Shown in pieces: positions 1 through 5,498 of a DNA stretch of 9,734 bases. Below the pieces are notes generated by a model. The model ran no database searches. It was not told where the DNA came from and saw only the letters and a program-made list of their open reading frames with translations. Origin of the DNA: CAVDRM01 sp963611355 (GTDB taxonomy: Bacteria > Bacillota > Clostridia > Christensenellales > Aristaeellaceae). Both the position numbers and the translations under genes were made by a program. Numbering within the stretch: the stretch's first letter is position 1; each line of letters opens with the position of its first letter. The stretch is from contig CAVDRM010000044.1 in assembly GCA_963611355.1 (NCBI GenBank), positions 1 through 9,734 on the forward strand. Direction: 5' to 3'.

Positions 1-7
1 ATCGTAT

Positions 8-142
8 CGACCGGCTTTGCCGGTCGTGCGGGGCGATTTTTCGGAGCGTCAGCGCAGAAAAATCATTTCCGCAGCCTTGCCATGCAGGATGAATGGCTTC
101 ATCCTGCATGGAGCGTGTCAAAAACGCAGTTTTTTGACACGC
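8..142. repeat. Tandem array of four inverted repeats (hairpins)
   Basis: Four consecutive inverted repeats fill this stretch. Hairpin 1 (8-26) has an 8-bp perfect stem with a TTT loop. Hairpin 2 pairs GATTTTTC at 35-42 with GAAAAATC at 57-64, with a small GCG/CGC inner stem. Hairpin 3 (80-111) has a 14-bp perfect stem with a TGGC loop. Hairpin 4 (113-142) has a 12-bp stem, GCGTGTCAAAAA pairing with TTTTTGACACGC. None is followed on the plus strand by a clean T-run, so simple terminators are not an obvious explanation. The array could be an intergenic palindromic repeat element, a structured 3' end of something upstream of the window, or a small structured RNA. The left border is not visible. 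Bases 143-255 between this array and the next promoter show nothing I can support. Confidence 0.6.
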
Positions 143-255
143 AGCAACTAAAGCTCTTCACTTTTTAAGCATAGCATAAGATGGCAGGGCATATTGCGAA
201 GCAGCATGATTTCGTTCCGCTCGGCATTGATTTTTGTGACGGATGCCTTGCAAAT

Positions 256-284
256 TTGACACTCCTCTCAGGCTATGATATAAT
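256..284 (+). promoter_or_regulatory. Sigma-A promoter for the DUF21/CBS protein
   Basis: TTGACA at 256-261 and TATAAT at 279-284 are separated by 17 bases, and TG at 276-277 adds an extended -10. This matches the vegetative sigma-A consensus completely. Transcription should start near 290-292, giving a leader of about 38 bases to the TTG start at 329. Confidence 0.9.
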
Positions 285-328
285 AACCTTGATTCATGTT
301 TTCTGCCGAGAAAGAGGAGGAATGGTTT

Positions 329-1675
329 TTGGAAACCGCGCCCATAGGCGGGCTGATCTTCGTTCAAGTCATCCTGATCCTGATCAATGCATTCTTTGCG
401 GCGGCGGAAATCGCCGTCATATCGCTGAGTGAGAATAAGCTGCGCAAGCAAGCCGAGGAAGGGGACAAAAAGGCCGCGCTGATGCTTGACATGGTGTTGT
501 CGCCCTCCGGTTTTTTGTCGACCATTCAAATCGCCATCACATTGGCCGGTTTCTTGGGCAGCGCGTTTGCCGCGGATAATTTTTCGGATTTAATCGTCTC
601 TTGGCTGGTGGACGAGCTGCATTTTACGGCCGTCTCCCGCTCGGCGCTCAATACCATCGCCGTTGTTTTAATCACCGTTCTGCTGTCGTTTGTGACGCTG
701 GTCTTCGGTGAACTGGTCCCCAAGCGCATCGCCATGAAAAAGTCGGATATGGTGGCGCGCTTCGTCTGCGGTCCCGTGCATTTCATGAGCAAGGTGTTCA
801 GGCCCGTTATTTTCATCCTGTCCAAGTCCGTCAACGGCGTTTTGCGGCTCATCGGCATCGACCCCAAGGCTGATGAGGAGGACGTGACCGAGGACGAAAT
901 CCGCATGATGGTGGACATCGGCGAAGAAAAGGGCGCAATCGAGGGCAACGAGCGCGACATGATTGAAAATGTGTTTGAGTTTAACAACATGACCGCTGCG
1001 GACTGCATGACCCACCGCACCGCCGTGACCGCTTTGCAGGTGAACGAAACGCAGGCGGAGGTGCTGAAGACCATCCGTGAAAGCGGTCTGTCCCGCTTCC
1101 CCGTGTATGACGAGGACTTGGATGATGTGAAGGGCACTGTCACCACCCGTGATATTTTGCTGTCGCTTCAGGAAAACGGCGCGCTGGATTTGCGTTCCGT
1201 CATGCGTCCGGCCTACTTTGTGCCGGAAACCGTGCGGACGGACGTCCTCTTTCGCGAGATGCAGAAGCGCAAAAATCATCTGGCCATCGTGGTGGATGAA
1301 TACGGCGGCACGAGCGGCCTGATAACGATGGAGGATCTGCTGGAGGAAATCGTCGGCAACATCTATGACGAATACGACCCGCAGCAGCCGCAGGACATTC
1401 AGCGGCTGGAAAACGGGCTGTGGCGCATCGCCGGCTCTGCGGCGCTGGAGGATATCAATGAGGCGCTCGGCTGCCGCATCCCCGAAAGCGATGAATATGA
1501 TACGCTGGCAGGGCTTGTGTTCAGCTGTCTGACTACCATTCCCAAGGACGGAACGCATCCCGTTGTCTCCTGCTTTGGCCTGAAAATCGAGGTCGAGGAA
1601 ATCTCGGAGCGCCGCATCATTTGGGCGAAGGTTTATTTTAAGCCGGAGGAGCAGCCGGCGGCGGCTAGTGATTAA
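329..1675 (+). CDS. Hemolysin/CorC-family membrane protein (DUF21/CNNM + CBS pair + CorC_HlyC)
   Basis: This is a 448-residue membrane protein of the CNNM/CorB-like family, whose members are linked to Mg2+ or other cation efflux; the older name hemolysin C is misleading. Residues 1-175 form the DUF21 transmembrane domain, with hydrophobic segments near 8-32, 60-82, 105-128 and 148-172 and the signature GELVPKRIA at 127-135. An acidic linker (180-190) leads to two CBS modules (about 222-282 and 288-345), which in the family bind adenine nucleotides. The second ends in the typical GGTSGLITMEDLLEEIVG (326-343). The CorC_HlyC domain runs from about 358 to 436. Start choice: GAGGAGG at 314-320 sits 8 bases before TTG 329. 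An in-frame ATG at 296 lies only about 5 bases after the predicted transcription start and has no ribosome binding site, so I prefer the TTG. The gene appears monocistronic. The exact ion transported cannot be read from the sequence. Confidence 0.93.
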   Translation: METAPIGGLIFVQVILILINAFFAAAEIAVISLSENKLRKQAEEGDKKAALMLDMVLSPSGFLSTIQIAITLAGFLGSAFAADNFSDLIVSWLVDELHFTAVSRSALNTIAVVLITVLLSFVTLVFGELVPKRIAMKKSDMVARFVCGPVHFMSKVFRPVIFILSKSVNGVLRLIGIDPKADEEDVTEDEIRMMVDIGEEKGAIEGNERDMIENVFEFNNMTAADCMTHRTAVTALQVNETQAEVLKTIRESGLSRFPVYDEDLDDVKGTVTTRDILLSLQENGALDLRSVMRPAYFVPETVRTDVLFREMQKRKNHLAIVVDEYGGTSGLITMEDLLEEIVGNIYDEYDPQQPQDIQRLENGLWRIAGSAALEDINEALGCRIPESDEYDTLAGLVFSCLTTIPKDGTHPVVSCFGLKIEVEEISERRIIWAKVYFKPEEQPAAASD

Positions 1676-1678
1676 AAA

Positions 1679-1709
1679 GAGCGCGGACAAGAGAAACCTC
1701 TTCCCGCTC
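1679..1709. terminator. Hairpin after the DUF21/CBS gene; U-tract only on the minus strand
   Basis: An imperfect stem pairs GAGCG (1679-1683) with CGCTC (1705-1709), GG with CC, and AAGAG (1689-1693) with CTCTT (1698-1702) around an AAAC loop. It begins 3 bases after the stop codon. On the plus strand no T-run follows. Read on the minus strand the hairpin is followed by TTTTT (1678-1674). It may act as a weak plus-strand terminator, an RNA-stabilising 3' hairpin, or a barrier to antisense transcription. Function is uncertain. Confidence 0.4.
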
Positions 1710-1736
1710 GATAAGTTGTAAAATCTTCCCTTCGGA

Positions 1737-1765
1737 TTGTGTTTTTCTGAAAAAAATGATATAAT
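1737..1765 (+). promoter_or_regulatory. Promoter for the secreted calcium-loop protein
   Basis: TATAAT at 1760-1765 is preceded by TG at 1757-1758 (extended -10). TTGTGT at 1737-1742, 17 bases upstream, is a partial -35. The 11 bases ATGATATAATA at 1756-1766 are identical to those at 275-285 in the first promoter. The leader to the ATG at 1817 is about 45 bases. Confidence 0.75.
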
Positions 1766-1816
1766 AGATATGCTCCAAAAAGGCGTTTCTATAACGATGA
1801 CTTTGAGGTGAGAAGG

Positions 1817-2803
1817 ATGAAGAAGAGCATTTTGTTTGTGGCTGTATTGATCATGGTTTTGGCCTTAAGCGCTGCGGCGCTGGCGGAGGTCGAGGTGAGC
1901 ATCAGCACTACGGAACTGACCCTGATGCAGAAGGATAAGGCAACGCTGACACTGACCATCACCGGCCTTGAAACGACGGACGAGGTCAAGCTGCAATGCC
2001 GCTTCGACGACGACACCATGCTGAAGCTCGTTTCCGAAAAGGTGGGCCACAAGACCTCCAAGTTTGTTGTGCAGGCGGCTGCGGATCAGGTTGCCGAGAC
2101 CGAACTGCACATTGTCGGCACGGCGGGTAAAACGTCGGTCGACACAGTCGTGCACATCAAAATTGTTCCGTACAATGAAGTACCGGAGATGCAGTGGTAC
2201 AACATTCAGTACAACGAGGAGAACAATTATCCCCAGCTGAAGGTATCCATGACGGATGATATCGGCCTGTCCAACATCTGCTATATCCGTAAATGGACGG
2301 ACGAGAACGGCGCCGAGCAGAGCGAGATTTACGACATCATTTCCCTGTACGGCAAGCAGGAAGCGGTCGTCTTCAGGACGCTGGACAAGGTCGGCGCGTA
2401 CTCTATTCAAATCAACGACATCGGCAAGGAATACAGCGGCAAGACCCGCCGCTACGATTCCAAGACGCTTGTCACCCTGGTGGATATGGACGGCAACGGC
2501 GTGCCGGATGCCTACTATCTGGAGGACAAGGTGCTGCATATGGTAGAGCTGGATGTGGACGGCGCTCTTGACCCTGTGACCGAGAGCGACCCCAAGAGCA
2601 CCGGCAGCGCCGGAGCAGCCGCTGATTTTGCCGTGGCCACGGCGGGCGTTGCAACGCTGGTGGATATGGACAACGACGGCGTGGCGGACGCCTACTATAT
2701 CGGCACCGATTATACCGAACTGATTGGCATTGACCCCAGCACGGGCATTTTCACCGAGACCGCGCCGGGCAAAACGGCAGAAGTGCCGGAAGCAAACGGC
2801 TGA
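1817..2803 (+). CDS. Secreted protein with two EF-hand-like calcium loops, function unknown
   Basis: I do not recognise a named family for this 328-residue protein. Residues 1-23 are a classical signal peptide (MKKS, a hydrophobic core, then AAALA before Glu24), and no lipobox or cell-wall anchor is visible, so it is probably released or loosely surface-bound. Residues 24-120 alternate polar and hydrophobic in the manner of a bacterial Ig-like beta domain. Residues 221-234 and 281-294 are near-copies, LVDMDGNGVPDAYY and LVDMDNDGVADAYY. Each has Asp/Asn at positions 1, 3, 5 and 9 of the loop, as in dockerin/EF-hand-like calcium loops. An Ala/Gly/Ser-rich stretch (about 262-275) lies between them. 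Start choice: GAGGTGA at 1805-1811 is 5 bases before ATG 1817; the in-frame GTG at 1808 overlaps that site and is rejected. The gene stands alone between its own promoter and a strong terminator. Calcium binding is inferred from the motif only. Confidence 0.85.
   Translation: MKKSILFVAVLIMVLALSAAALAEVEVSISTTELTLMQKDKATLTLTITGLETTDEVKLQCRFDDDTMLKLVSEKVGHKTSKFVVQAAADQVAETELHIVGTAGKTSVDTVVHIKIVPYNEVPEMQWYNIQYNEENNYPQLKVSMTDDIGLSNICYIRKWTDENGAEQSEIYDIISLYGKQEAVVFRTLDKVGAYSIQINDIGKEYSGKTRRYDSKTLVTLVDMDGNGVPDAYYLEDKVLHMVELDVDGALDPVTESDPKSTGSAGAAADFAVATAGVATLVDMDNDGVADAYYIGTDYTELIGIDPSTGIFTETAPGKTAEVPEANG
2477..2698 (+). repeat. Duplicated calcium-loop coding repeat, 180-base period
   Basis: Bases 2477-2518 and 2657-2698 are near-identical 42-base copies. 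The first 15 bases match exactly and the last codons GCC TAC TAT are shared; differences are confined to the loop. They encode LVDMDGNGVPDAYY and LVDMDNDGVADAYY and are spaced exactly 60 codons apart. This points to an internal duplication of a segment, with the intervening sequence now diverged. Confidence 0.8.
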
Positions 2804-2826
2804 CTTGCCAAAGCAGCATAGAAACG

Positions 2827-2860
2827 AAGCGTGAGTCTTGCAAAGAGACTCACGCTTTTT
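2827..2860 (+). terminator. Rho-independent terminator of the secreted-protein gene
   Basis: A 12-bp perfect stem (2827-2838 with 2846-2857) encloses a 7-base loop. The run TTTTT at 2856-2860 overlaps its end. It lies 23 bases after the stop codon of the upstream gene. Confidence 0.93.
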
Positions 2861-2874
2861 GTATGCCTTAAGCT

Positions 2875-2899
2875 AAAAAATGCCGCAATGAAAGCGGCA
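2875..2899 (-). terminator. Rho-independent terminator of the XRE regulator gene
   Basis: TGCCGC (2881-2886) pairs with GCGGCA (2894-2899). On the minus strand the stem is followed by TTTTTT (2880-2875). It starts 10 bases past the regulator's stop codon. With the plus-strand terminator at 2827-2860 it separates two convergent genes. Confidence 0.85.
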
Positions 2900-2909
2900 A
2901 AACGGGCCT

Positions 2910-3131
2910 TTAGTCTGCACGGTTGATTTCTTTTGTGGCCGTCCGGCCTGTTAAATAGTCCAGCGAGGCATTGTACTTATCAGCCGGCCGAATCAAAAGC
3001 GAGAGAGGAAAGGTCTGATATCCGCGCTCGTAGCGGCTGTACACCGTCTGCGCAATGCCGAGCATTTCAGCCACCTGCGCCTGCGTCATGTCGGCATCTT
3101 CCCGCATATCGCGGATGCGGAGAAAAACCAT
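2910..3131 (-). CDS. Short XRE/Cro-CI-family HTH transcriptional regulator
   Basis: This 73-residue protein is almost only a helix-turn-helix domain of the HTH_3/XRE family, expected to bind a palindromic operator as a dimer. Helices 2-3 lie in residues 15-37 (TQAQVAEMLGI, then QTVYSRYERG), and the family ending SLDYLTGRT is at 56-64. There is no ligand-binding or peptidase domain. Residue 49 is Pro in LLIRPADKY, where relatives usually have Leu (LIKLADYY-like); a CTG to CCG change would explain it, and it could weaken the last helix. Start choice: GGGAGG (minus, 3145-3140) is 8 bases before ATG 3131. A 40-residue upstream in-frame extension to 3251 would run through the divergent promoter and has no ribosome site, so it is rejected. 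The gene diverges from the mini-ORF at 3284. Autoregulation through the GTAC palindromes is inferred. Confidence 0.88.
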   Translation of the reverse strand: MVFLRIRDMREDADMTQAQVAEMLGIAQTVYSRYERGYQTFPLSLLIRPADKYNASLDYLTGRTATKEINRAD

Positions 3132-3170
3132 GCGCTCAACCTCCCTGATGCATTTGGCGAACAAGTTTCT

Positions 3171-3184
3171 GTACCAATCGGTAC
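3171..3184. promoter_or_regulatory. Candidate operator: GTACC-N4-GGTAC inverted repeat
   Basis: Perfect 5-bp arms, GTACC (3171-3175) and GGTAC (3180-3184), are separated by AATC. It ends 4 bases before the -35 of the divergent plus-strand promoter and sits about 40 bases upstream of the XRE start, a typical place for autoregulation. It shares GTACTA(A/T)T with the palindrome at 3224-3237. Confidence 0.45.
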
Positions 3185-3188
3185 TATT

Positions 3189-3217
3189 TTGCATTATGCC
3201 ACAAAGTGTGTTATGAT
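3189..3217 (+). promoter_or_regulatory. Divergent promoter reading toward the 21-codon mini-ORF
   Basis: TTGCAT at 3189-3194 and TATGAT at 3212-3217 are separated by 17 bases, each close to the sigma-A consensus. Transcription would start near 3224, inside the palindrome at 3224-3237, leaving a leader of about 60 bases before ATG 3284. I see no equally good minus-strand promoter for the XRE gene; CATAAT (minus, 3198-3193) is a possible -10 with a poor -35. Confidence 0.6.
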
Positions 3218-3223
3218 ATGATA

Positions 3224-3237
3224 TATTAGTACTAATA
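3224..3237. promoter_or_regulatory. Candidate operator: 14-bp perfect palindrome
   Basis: TATTAGTACTAATA is a perfect 14-bp palindrome placed at the predicted transcription start of the divergent promoter, so a bound repressor would block it. The adjacent XRE protein is the natural candidate to bind here. The link is inferred from position and symmetry only. Confidence 0.5.
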
Positions 3238-3283
3238 AACACTAAAAACAATGTACAGGTAAATTTTGAAGGTGGCAGAGCAA

Positions 3284-3349
3284 ATGGAACAGGCGGAGAA
3301 ACAAAAGCTGCTTGATTACATCATGTCGGCATATCATTGGCTTTCATAA
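3284..3349 (+). CDS. Putative 21-residue peptide divergent from the XRE regulator
   Basis: An ATG at 3284 opens a 21-codon frame ending at TAA 3347-3349. The product starts MEQAEKQKLLDY and ends SAYHWLS: a charged amphipathic first half and an aromatic end, with no signal peptide. Support comes from context: GAAGGTGG at 3268-3275 lies 8 bases before the ATG, a plausible promoter lies upstream with a palindrome at its start point, and a 12-bp hairpin follows 25 bases after the stop. It could be a small regulatory peptide, a leader peptide, or a chance frame in a short untranslated RNA. No homologue is recognised, and 21 codons is too short for composition to decide. Confidence 0.35.
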   Translation: MEQAEKQKLLDYIMSAYHWLS

Positions 3350-3374
3350 AATAAATGGCAGTCCAAACATGACA

Positions 3375-3403
3375 AACGGCCGTCAAGCGTATTGACGGCC
3401 GTT
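3375..3403. terminator. 12-bp hairpin between the mini-ORF and the convergent YitT gene
   Basis: A 12-bp perfect stem (3375-3386 with 3392-3403) encloses the 5-base loop GCGTA. It lies between the mini-ORF stop (3349) and the stop of the convergent YitT-family gene (3419), as a shared bidirectional terminator would. The T-tract is poor on both strands (TTTGTCATGTTT on the minus side), so efficiency is uncertain. Confidence 0.6.
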
Positions 3404-3418
3404 AACGTATAAACTTGA

Positions 3419-4297
3419 TCATTTGCTGATGTGCTTGAAATTTCCCAGCGTTTCATTCACGTTCGACACGCAGGCGAAGGTATCGGGAAACCGGCTGATA
3501 ATTTCCGTGAAACGGGTGATTTGGTGCTTATTGATGATGCAGATGAGCATGGTCTTCGGCTGGTGCGAATAGCCGCCCTCGACATTGACGATGGTCACGC
3601 TGTGGCGCAGTTCCTTAATCAGCGCGTCCGTCACTTCACGCGGGTGCGAAGTAATCATTTCGATTTTCCACGCCTGCTTGCCGCCCTTTAAGAGGTTATC
3701 GCTGACATTGGAGGTGATGAAGCTGTAAGCGATGCAGAGAATGACCGGCTCGATGTTGAAGCCGTAAACGAAATAGCTGAGAACGGCAACCCCTACATTG
3801 AGCGCGAAAATGACGTGCATGAGGGAATACTCCGGATGCACCTTATGCACATAGGCGGCAACAAAATCCGTGCCGCCCGTGCAGCCGCCGCGCCGAATGG
3901 CGACGCTGTAAATAAAGCCGTTGATGAAGCCGGAAGCAATCGGCGCAAGCAGGGTGCTTTTCCCGTCCTCGGTGTAATAAACAAAGCGCTCCACATCAAT
4001 GATGTTATTCTGAAACAGAAGCAGCATGAAGGAAAAAGTCAGGGCATAGAGCAGCGATTTGAGTGCAAACTGCCTGTCCACTAAAAAGAACGCGGCGATG
4101 GCCAGCGGGATATTGATGAGCAGCGACATGTAGCCGACGCTGAAATGAAACACATACTGCACCATGATTGCCAAGCCGTTGAGACCCGCCGGAGCAAACG
4201 TATTATGCAGGATGAATATCTGATAGTTCAGTGCCATCAGCGATGCCATGACAACCATTAAAAGATAGTCTGCCGCCAGCCTGTGCTTCTGCGCCAT
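3419..4297 (-). CDS. YitT-family membrane protein (DUF161 + DUF2179)
   Basis: This 292-residue protein is full length for the YitT/YpjC/YqfU family of Firmicute integral membrane proteins, whose transport role is not established. Hydrophobic segments at about 10-30, 38-72, 78-98, 117-134, 160-180 and 183-197 form the membrane part. A Gly-rich family motif, RRGGCTGGTD, is at 135-144. The cytoplasmic DUF2179 domain spans about 210-288, with the characteristic GGYSHQPKTMLICIINKHQI at 241-260; in the family this fold resembles small regulatory sensor domains. GGAGG (minus, 4311-4307) is 9 bases before ATG 4297, which supports the start. The gene is alone on its strand: it converges on the hairpin at 3375-3403 and diverges from the M42 peptidase operon with 163 bases between. 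A shared function with the peptidases cannot be claimed. Confidence 0.92.
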   Translation of the reverse strand: MAQKHRLAADYLLMVVMASLMALNYQIFILHNTFAPAGLNGLAIMVQYVFHFSVGYMSLLINIPLAIAAFFLVDRQFALKSLLYALTFSFMLLLFQNNIIDVERFVYYTEDGKSTLLAPIASGFINGFIYSVAIRRGGCTGGTDFVAAYVHKVHPEYSLMHVIFALNVGVAVLSYFVYGFNIEPVILCIAYSFITSNVSDNLLKGGKQAWKIEMITSHPREVTDALIKELRHSVTIVNVEGGYSHQPKTMLICIINKHQITRFTEIISRFPDTFACVSNVNETLGNFKHISK

Positions 4298-4332
4298 GTG
4301 AGCCGTCCTCCTCTGCGCGTTTAGTGCGACTT

Positions 4333-4361
4333 ATTATAGCACCATTGACCGATACGGAAAA
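4333..4361 (-). promoter_or_regulatory. Probable promoter for the YitT-family gene
   Basis: A perfect TATAAT lies on the minus strand at 4338-4333, and TTTTCC (minus, 4361-4356) is a weak -35 with a 17-base spacer. The -10 is 35 bases upstream of the ATG, leaving a leader of about 29 bases. Confidence 0.6.
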
Positions 4362-4365
4362 GGGT

Positions 4366-4388
4366 CATGTCAAAAAAGTTTTTGACGT
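4366..4388. repeat. GTCAAAAA/TTTTTGAC palindrome in the divergent intergenic region
   Basis: GTCAAAAA (4369-4376) and TTTTTGAC (4379-4386) form an inverted repeat around AG, with A4367-T4388 and a G-U pair extending it. The same arms occur in the fourth hairpin at 113-142. It lies between the two divergent promoters, just upstream of the -35 at 4399. It may be a regulator site, a DNA-structure element, or a remnant of a dispersed repeat. Confidence 0.45.
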
Positions 4389-4398
4389 TCTGACGGCA

Positions 4399-4427
4399 TT
4401 TACATTGTTGCCGCGATTTGATATAAT
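4399..4427 (+). promoter_or_regulatory. Promoter of the three-gene M42 peptidase operon
   Basis: TTTACA at 4399-4404 and TATAAT at 4422-4427 are 17 bases apart, with TG at 4419-4420 giving an extended -10. The leader to the TTG start at 4461 is about 27 bases. Confidence 0.88.
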
Positions 4428-4460
4428 GAGCCGCAAAGACGATAAAGGAGGGAAAACGCT

Positions 4461-5498
4461 TTGCGTACCGAAGACTTTTTGAAAAACGTCACCGCGCTGC
4501 CCGGCGTCACGGGCAATGAGCGCACGGCGGCGGAGTATATTGCAAAAGCCTTTGAGCCGCTGGTGGACGAGGTCTCCATCAGCCCCCTGAACTGCGTATA
4601 TGCGCATAAAAAGGGAACAGGGCCGAAGGTCACGGTCTGCGCCCATCTGGATGAAATCGGCGCAATGGTTGAAAAAATCGAGGAGGACGGCGGCGTTCGT
4701 TTTTCGTTTGTCGGCGGCGTTGACCCTCGTGTCATGCCCGGCATGCGCGTGGTGGTGCATGGCAAGGAGGATTTGCGCGGCGTGGTCGGCGCGAAAGCGC
4801 CCCATCTTCTGAGTGCCAAGGAGCAGGAGGAAAACTACAAGCGAGAGGATATGTTCATCGATTTGGGGATGACTGCGGACGAAATCCGTCAGGTCGTCAC
4901 CATCGGGGACAATATCTGCTTTGAAGCGCGATTTTTAGAGCTGCTGAACGGCCGCTATGTCACGAAGACGGCAGACGACCGCGCCTGTGTCGCCATCATG
5001 CTGCGCACGGCGGAGCTGATGCAGAAGATGAGCTGCACGGCAGACGTAACCTTTGTCGCCACCTGTCAGGAGGAAATCGGCTGCTACGGAGCACGTCTTG
5101 CGGGCTATGCGGCTGCTCCCGATTTCGGCATTGCCTTTGACGTGTGCCATGCGCATACGCCCGGTGTTTCCAAGGACAGGACGCACGACTTGGATTCGCT
5201 GGTCGCCGCCCGCGGGCCTTTCATCAACCCGTACCTTCGTCAGAAATTAGATGACATTGCGCACGAAAACAATGTGGTTTTGCAGACGGCGGTCAATCCG
5301 GCGCGCACCTCGACCGACGCGGATACGCTGTCGCTCACGCGGGCGGGCGTTCCGACCATCCTCTTCTCTCTGCCGCTCAAATATATGCACACCAATGTGG
5401 AGCTTTTGAGCATGAAGGCCTTGAAAGAGGGGGCGCGTCTGCTGGCCGCTTACCTGTGCGCCATTGACGAGACGTGGGAGGCGGAATTATGGAGCTGA
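4461..5498 (+). CDS. M42 family metallo-aminopeptidase, first paralogue
   Basis: This 345-residue protein belongs to peptidase family M42 (glutamyl aminopeptidase/YsdC/FrvX/TET type): cytoplasmic enzymes with two metal ions, often large oligomers, that remove N-terminal residues from peptides. Expected residues are present: His62 and Asp64 in AHLDEIG, bridging Asp172 in ADDRA, catalytic Glu204 and ligand Glu205 in CQEEIG, Asp227 in AFDVCHAH, and His310 in KYMHT. The segment around 111-135 (AKAPHLLS, then MFIDLGM) matches the YsdC-like lid/PDZ-like insert. Start choice: AAAGGAGGG at 4444-4452 is 8 bases before TTG 4461. It is the first gene of the operon and overlaps the next by 10 bases, so translation is probably coupled. 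The specificity for N-terminal residues cannot be read reliably. Confidence 0.93.
   Translation: MRTEDFLKNVTALPGVTGNERTAAEYIAKAFEPLVDEVSISPLNCVYAHKKGTGPKVTVCAHLDEIGAMVEKIEEDGGVRFSFVGGVDPRVMPGMRVVVHGKEDLRGVVGAKAPHLLSAKEQEENYKREDMFIDLGMTADEIRQVVTIGDNICFEARFLELLNGRYVTKTADDRACVAIMLRTAELMQKMSCTADVTFVATCQEEIGCYGARLAGYAAAPDFGIAFDVCHAHTPGVSKDRTHDLDSLVAARGPFINPYLRQKLDDIAHENNVVLQTAVNPARTSTDADTLSLTRAGVPTILFSLPLKYMHTNVELLSMKALKEGARLLAAYLCAIDETWEAELWS

Noticed and set aside
158..529. Minus-strand 123-codon open frame at the left edge
   Set aside because: It overlaps the first promoter and the N-terminus of the DUF21/CBS gene and has no recognisable domain.
668..1690. Minus-strand 340-codon open frame opposite the DUF21/CBS gene
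   Set aside because: It is antisense to a gene with complete family domains; its translation is rich in His, Asp, Gln and Arg without any domain, and no ribosome site supports it.
3158..3170. LexA-like box (CGAACAAGTTTCT)
   Set aside because: The half-sites resemble CGAAC and GTTC but the spacing is 2 instead of 4 and the second arm is imperfect.
3132..3251. 40-residue N-terminal extension of the XRE regulator
   Set aside because: It spans the divergent promoter and both palindromes, lies in AT-rich noncoding-like sequence and has no ribosome site, unlike ATG 3131.
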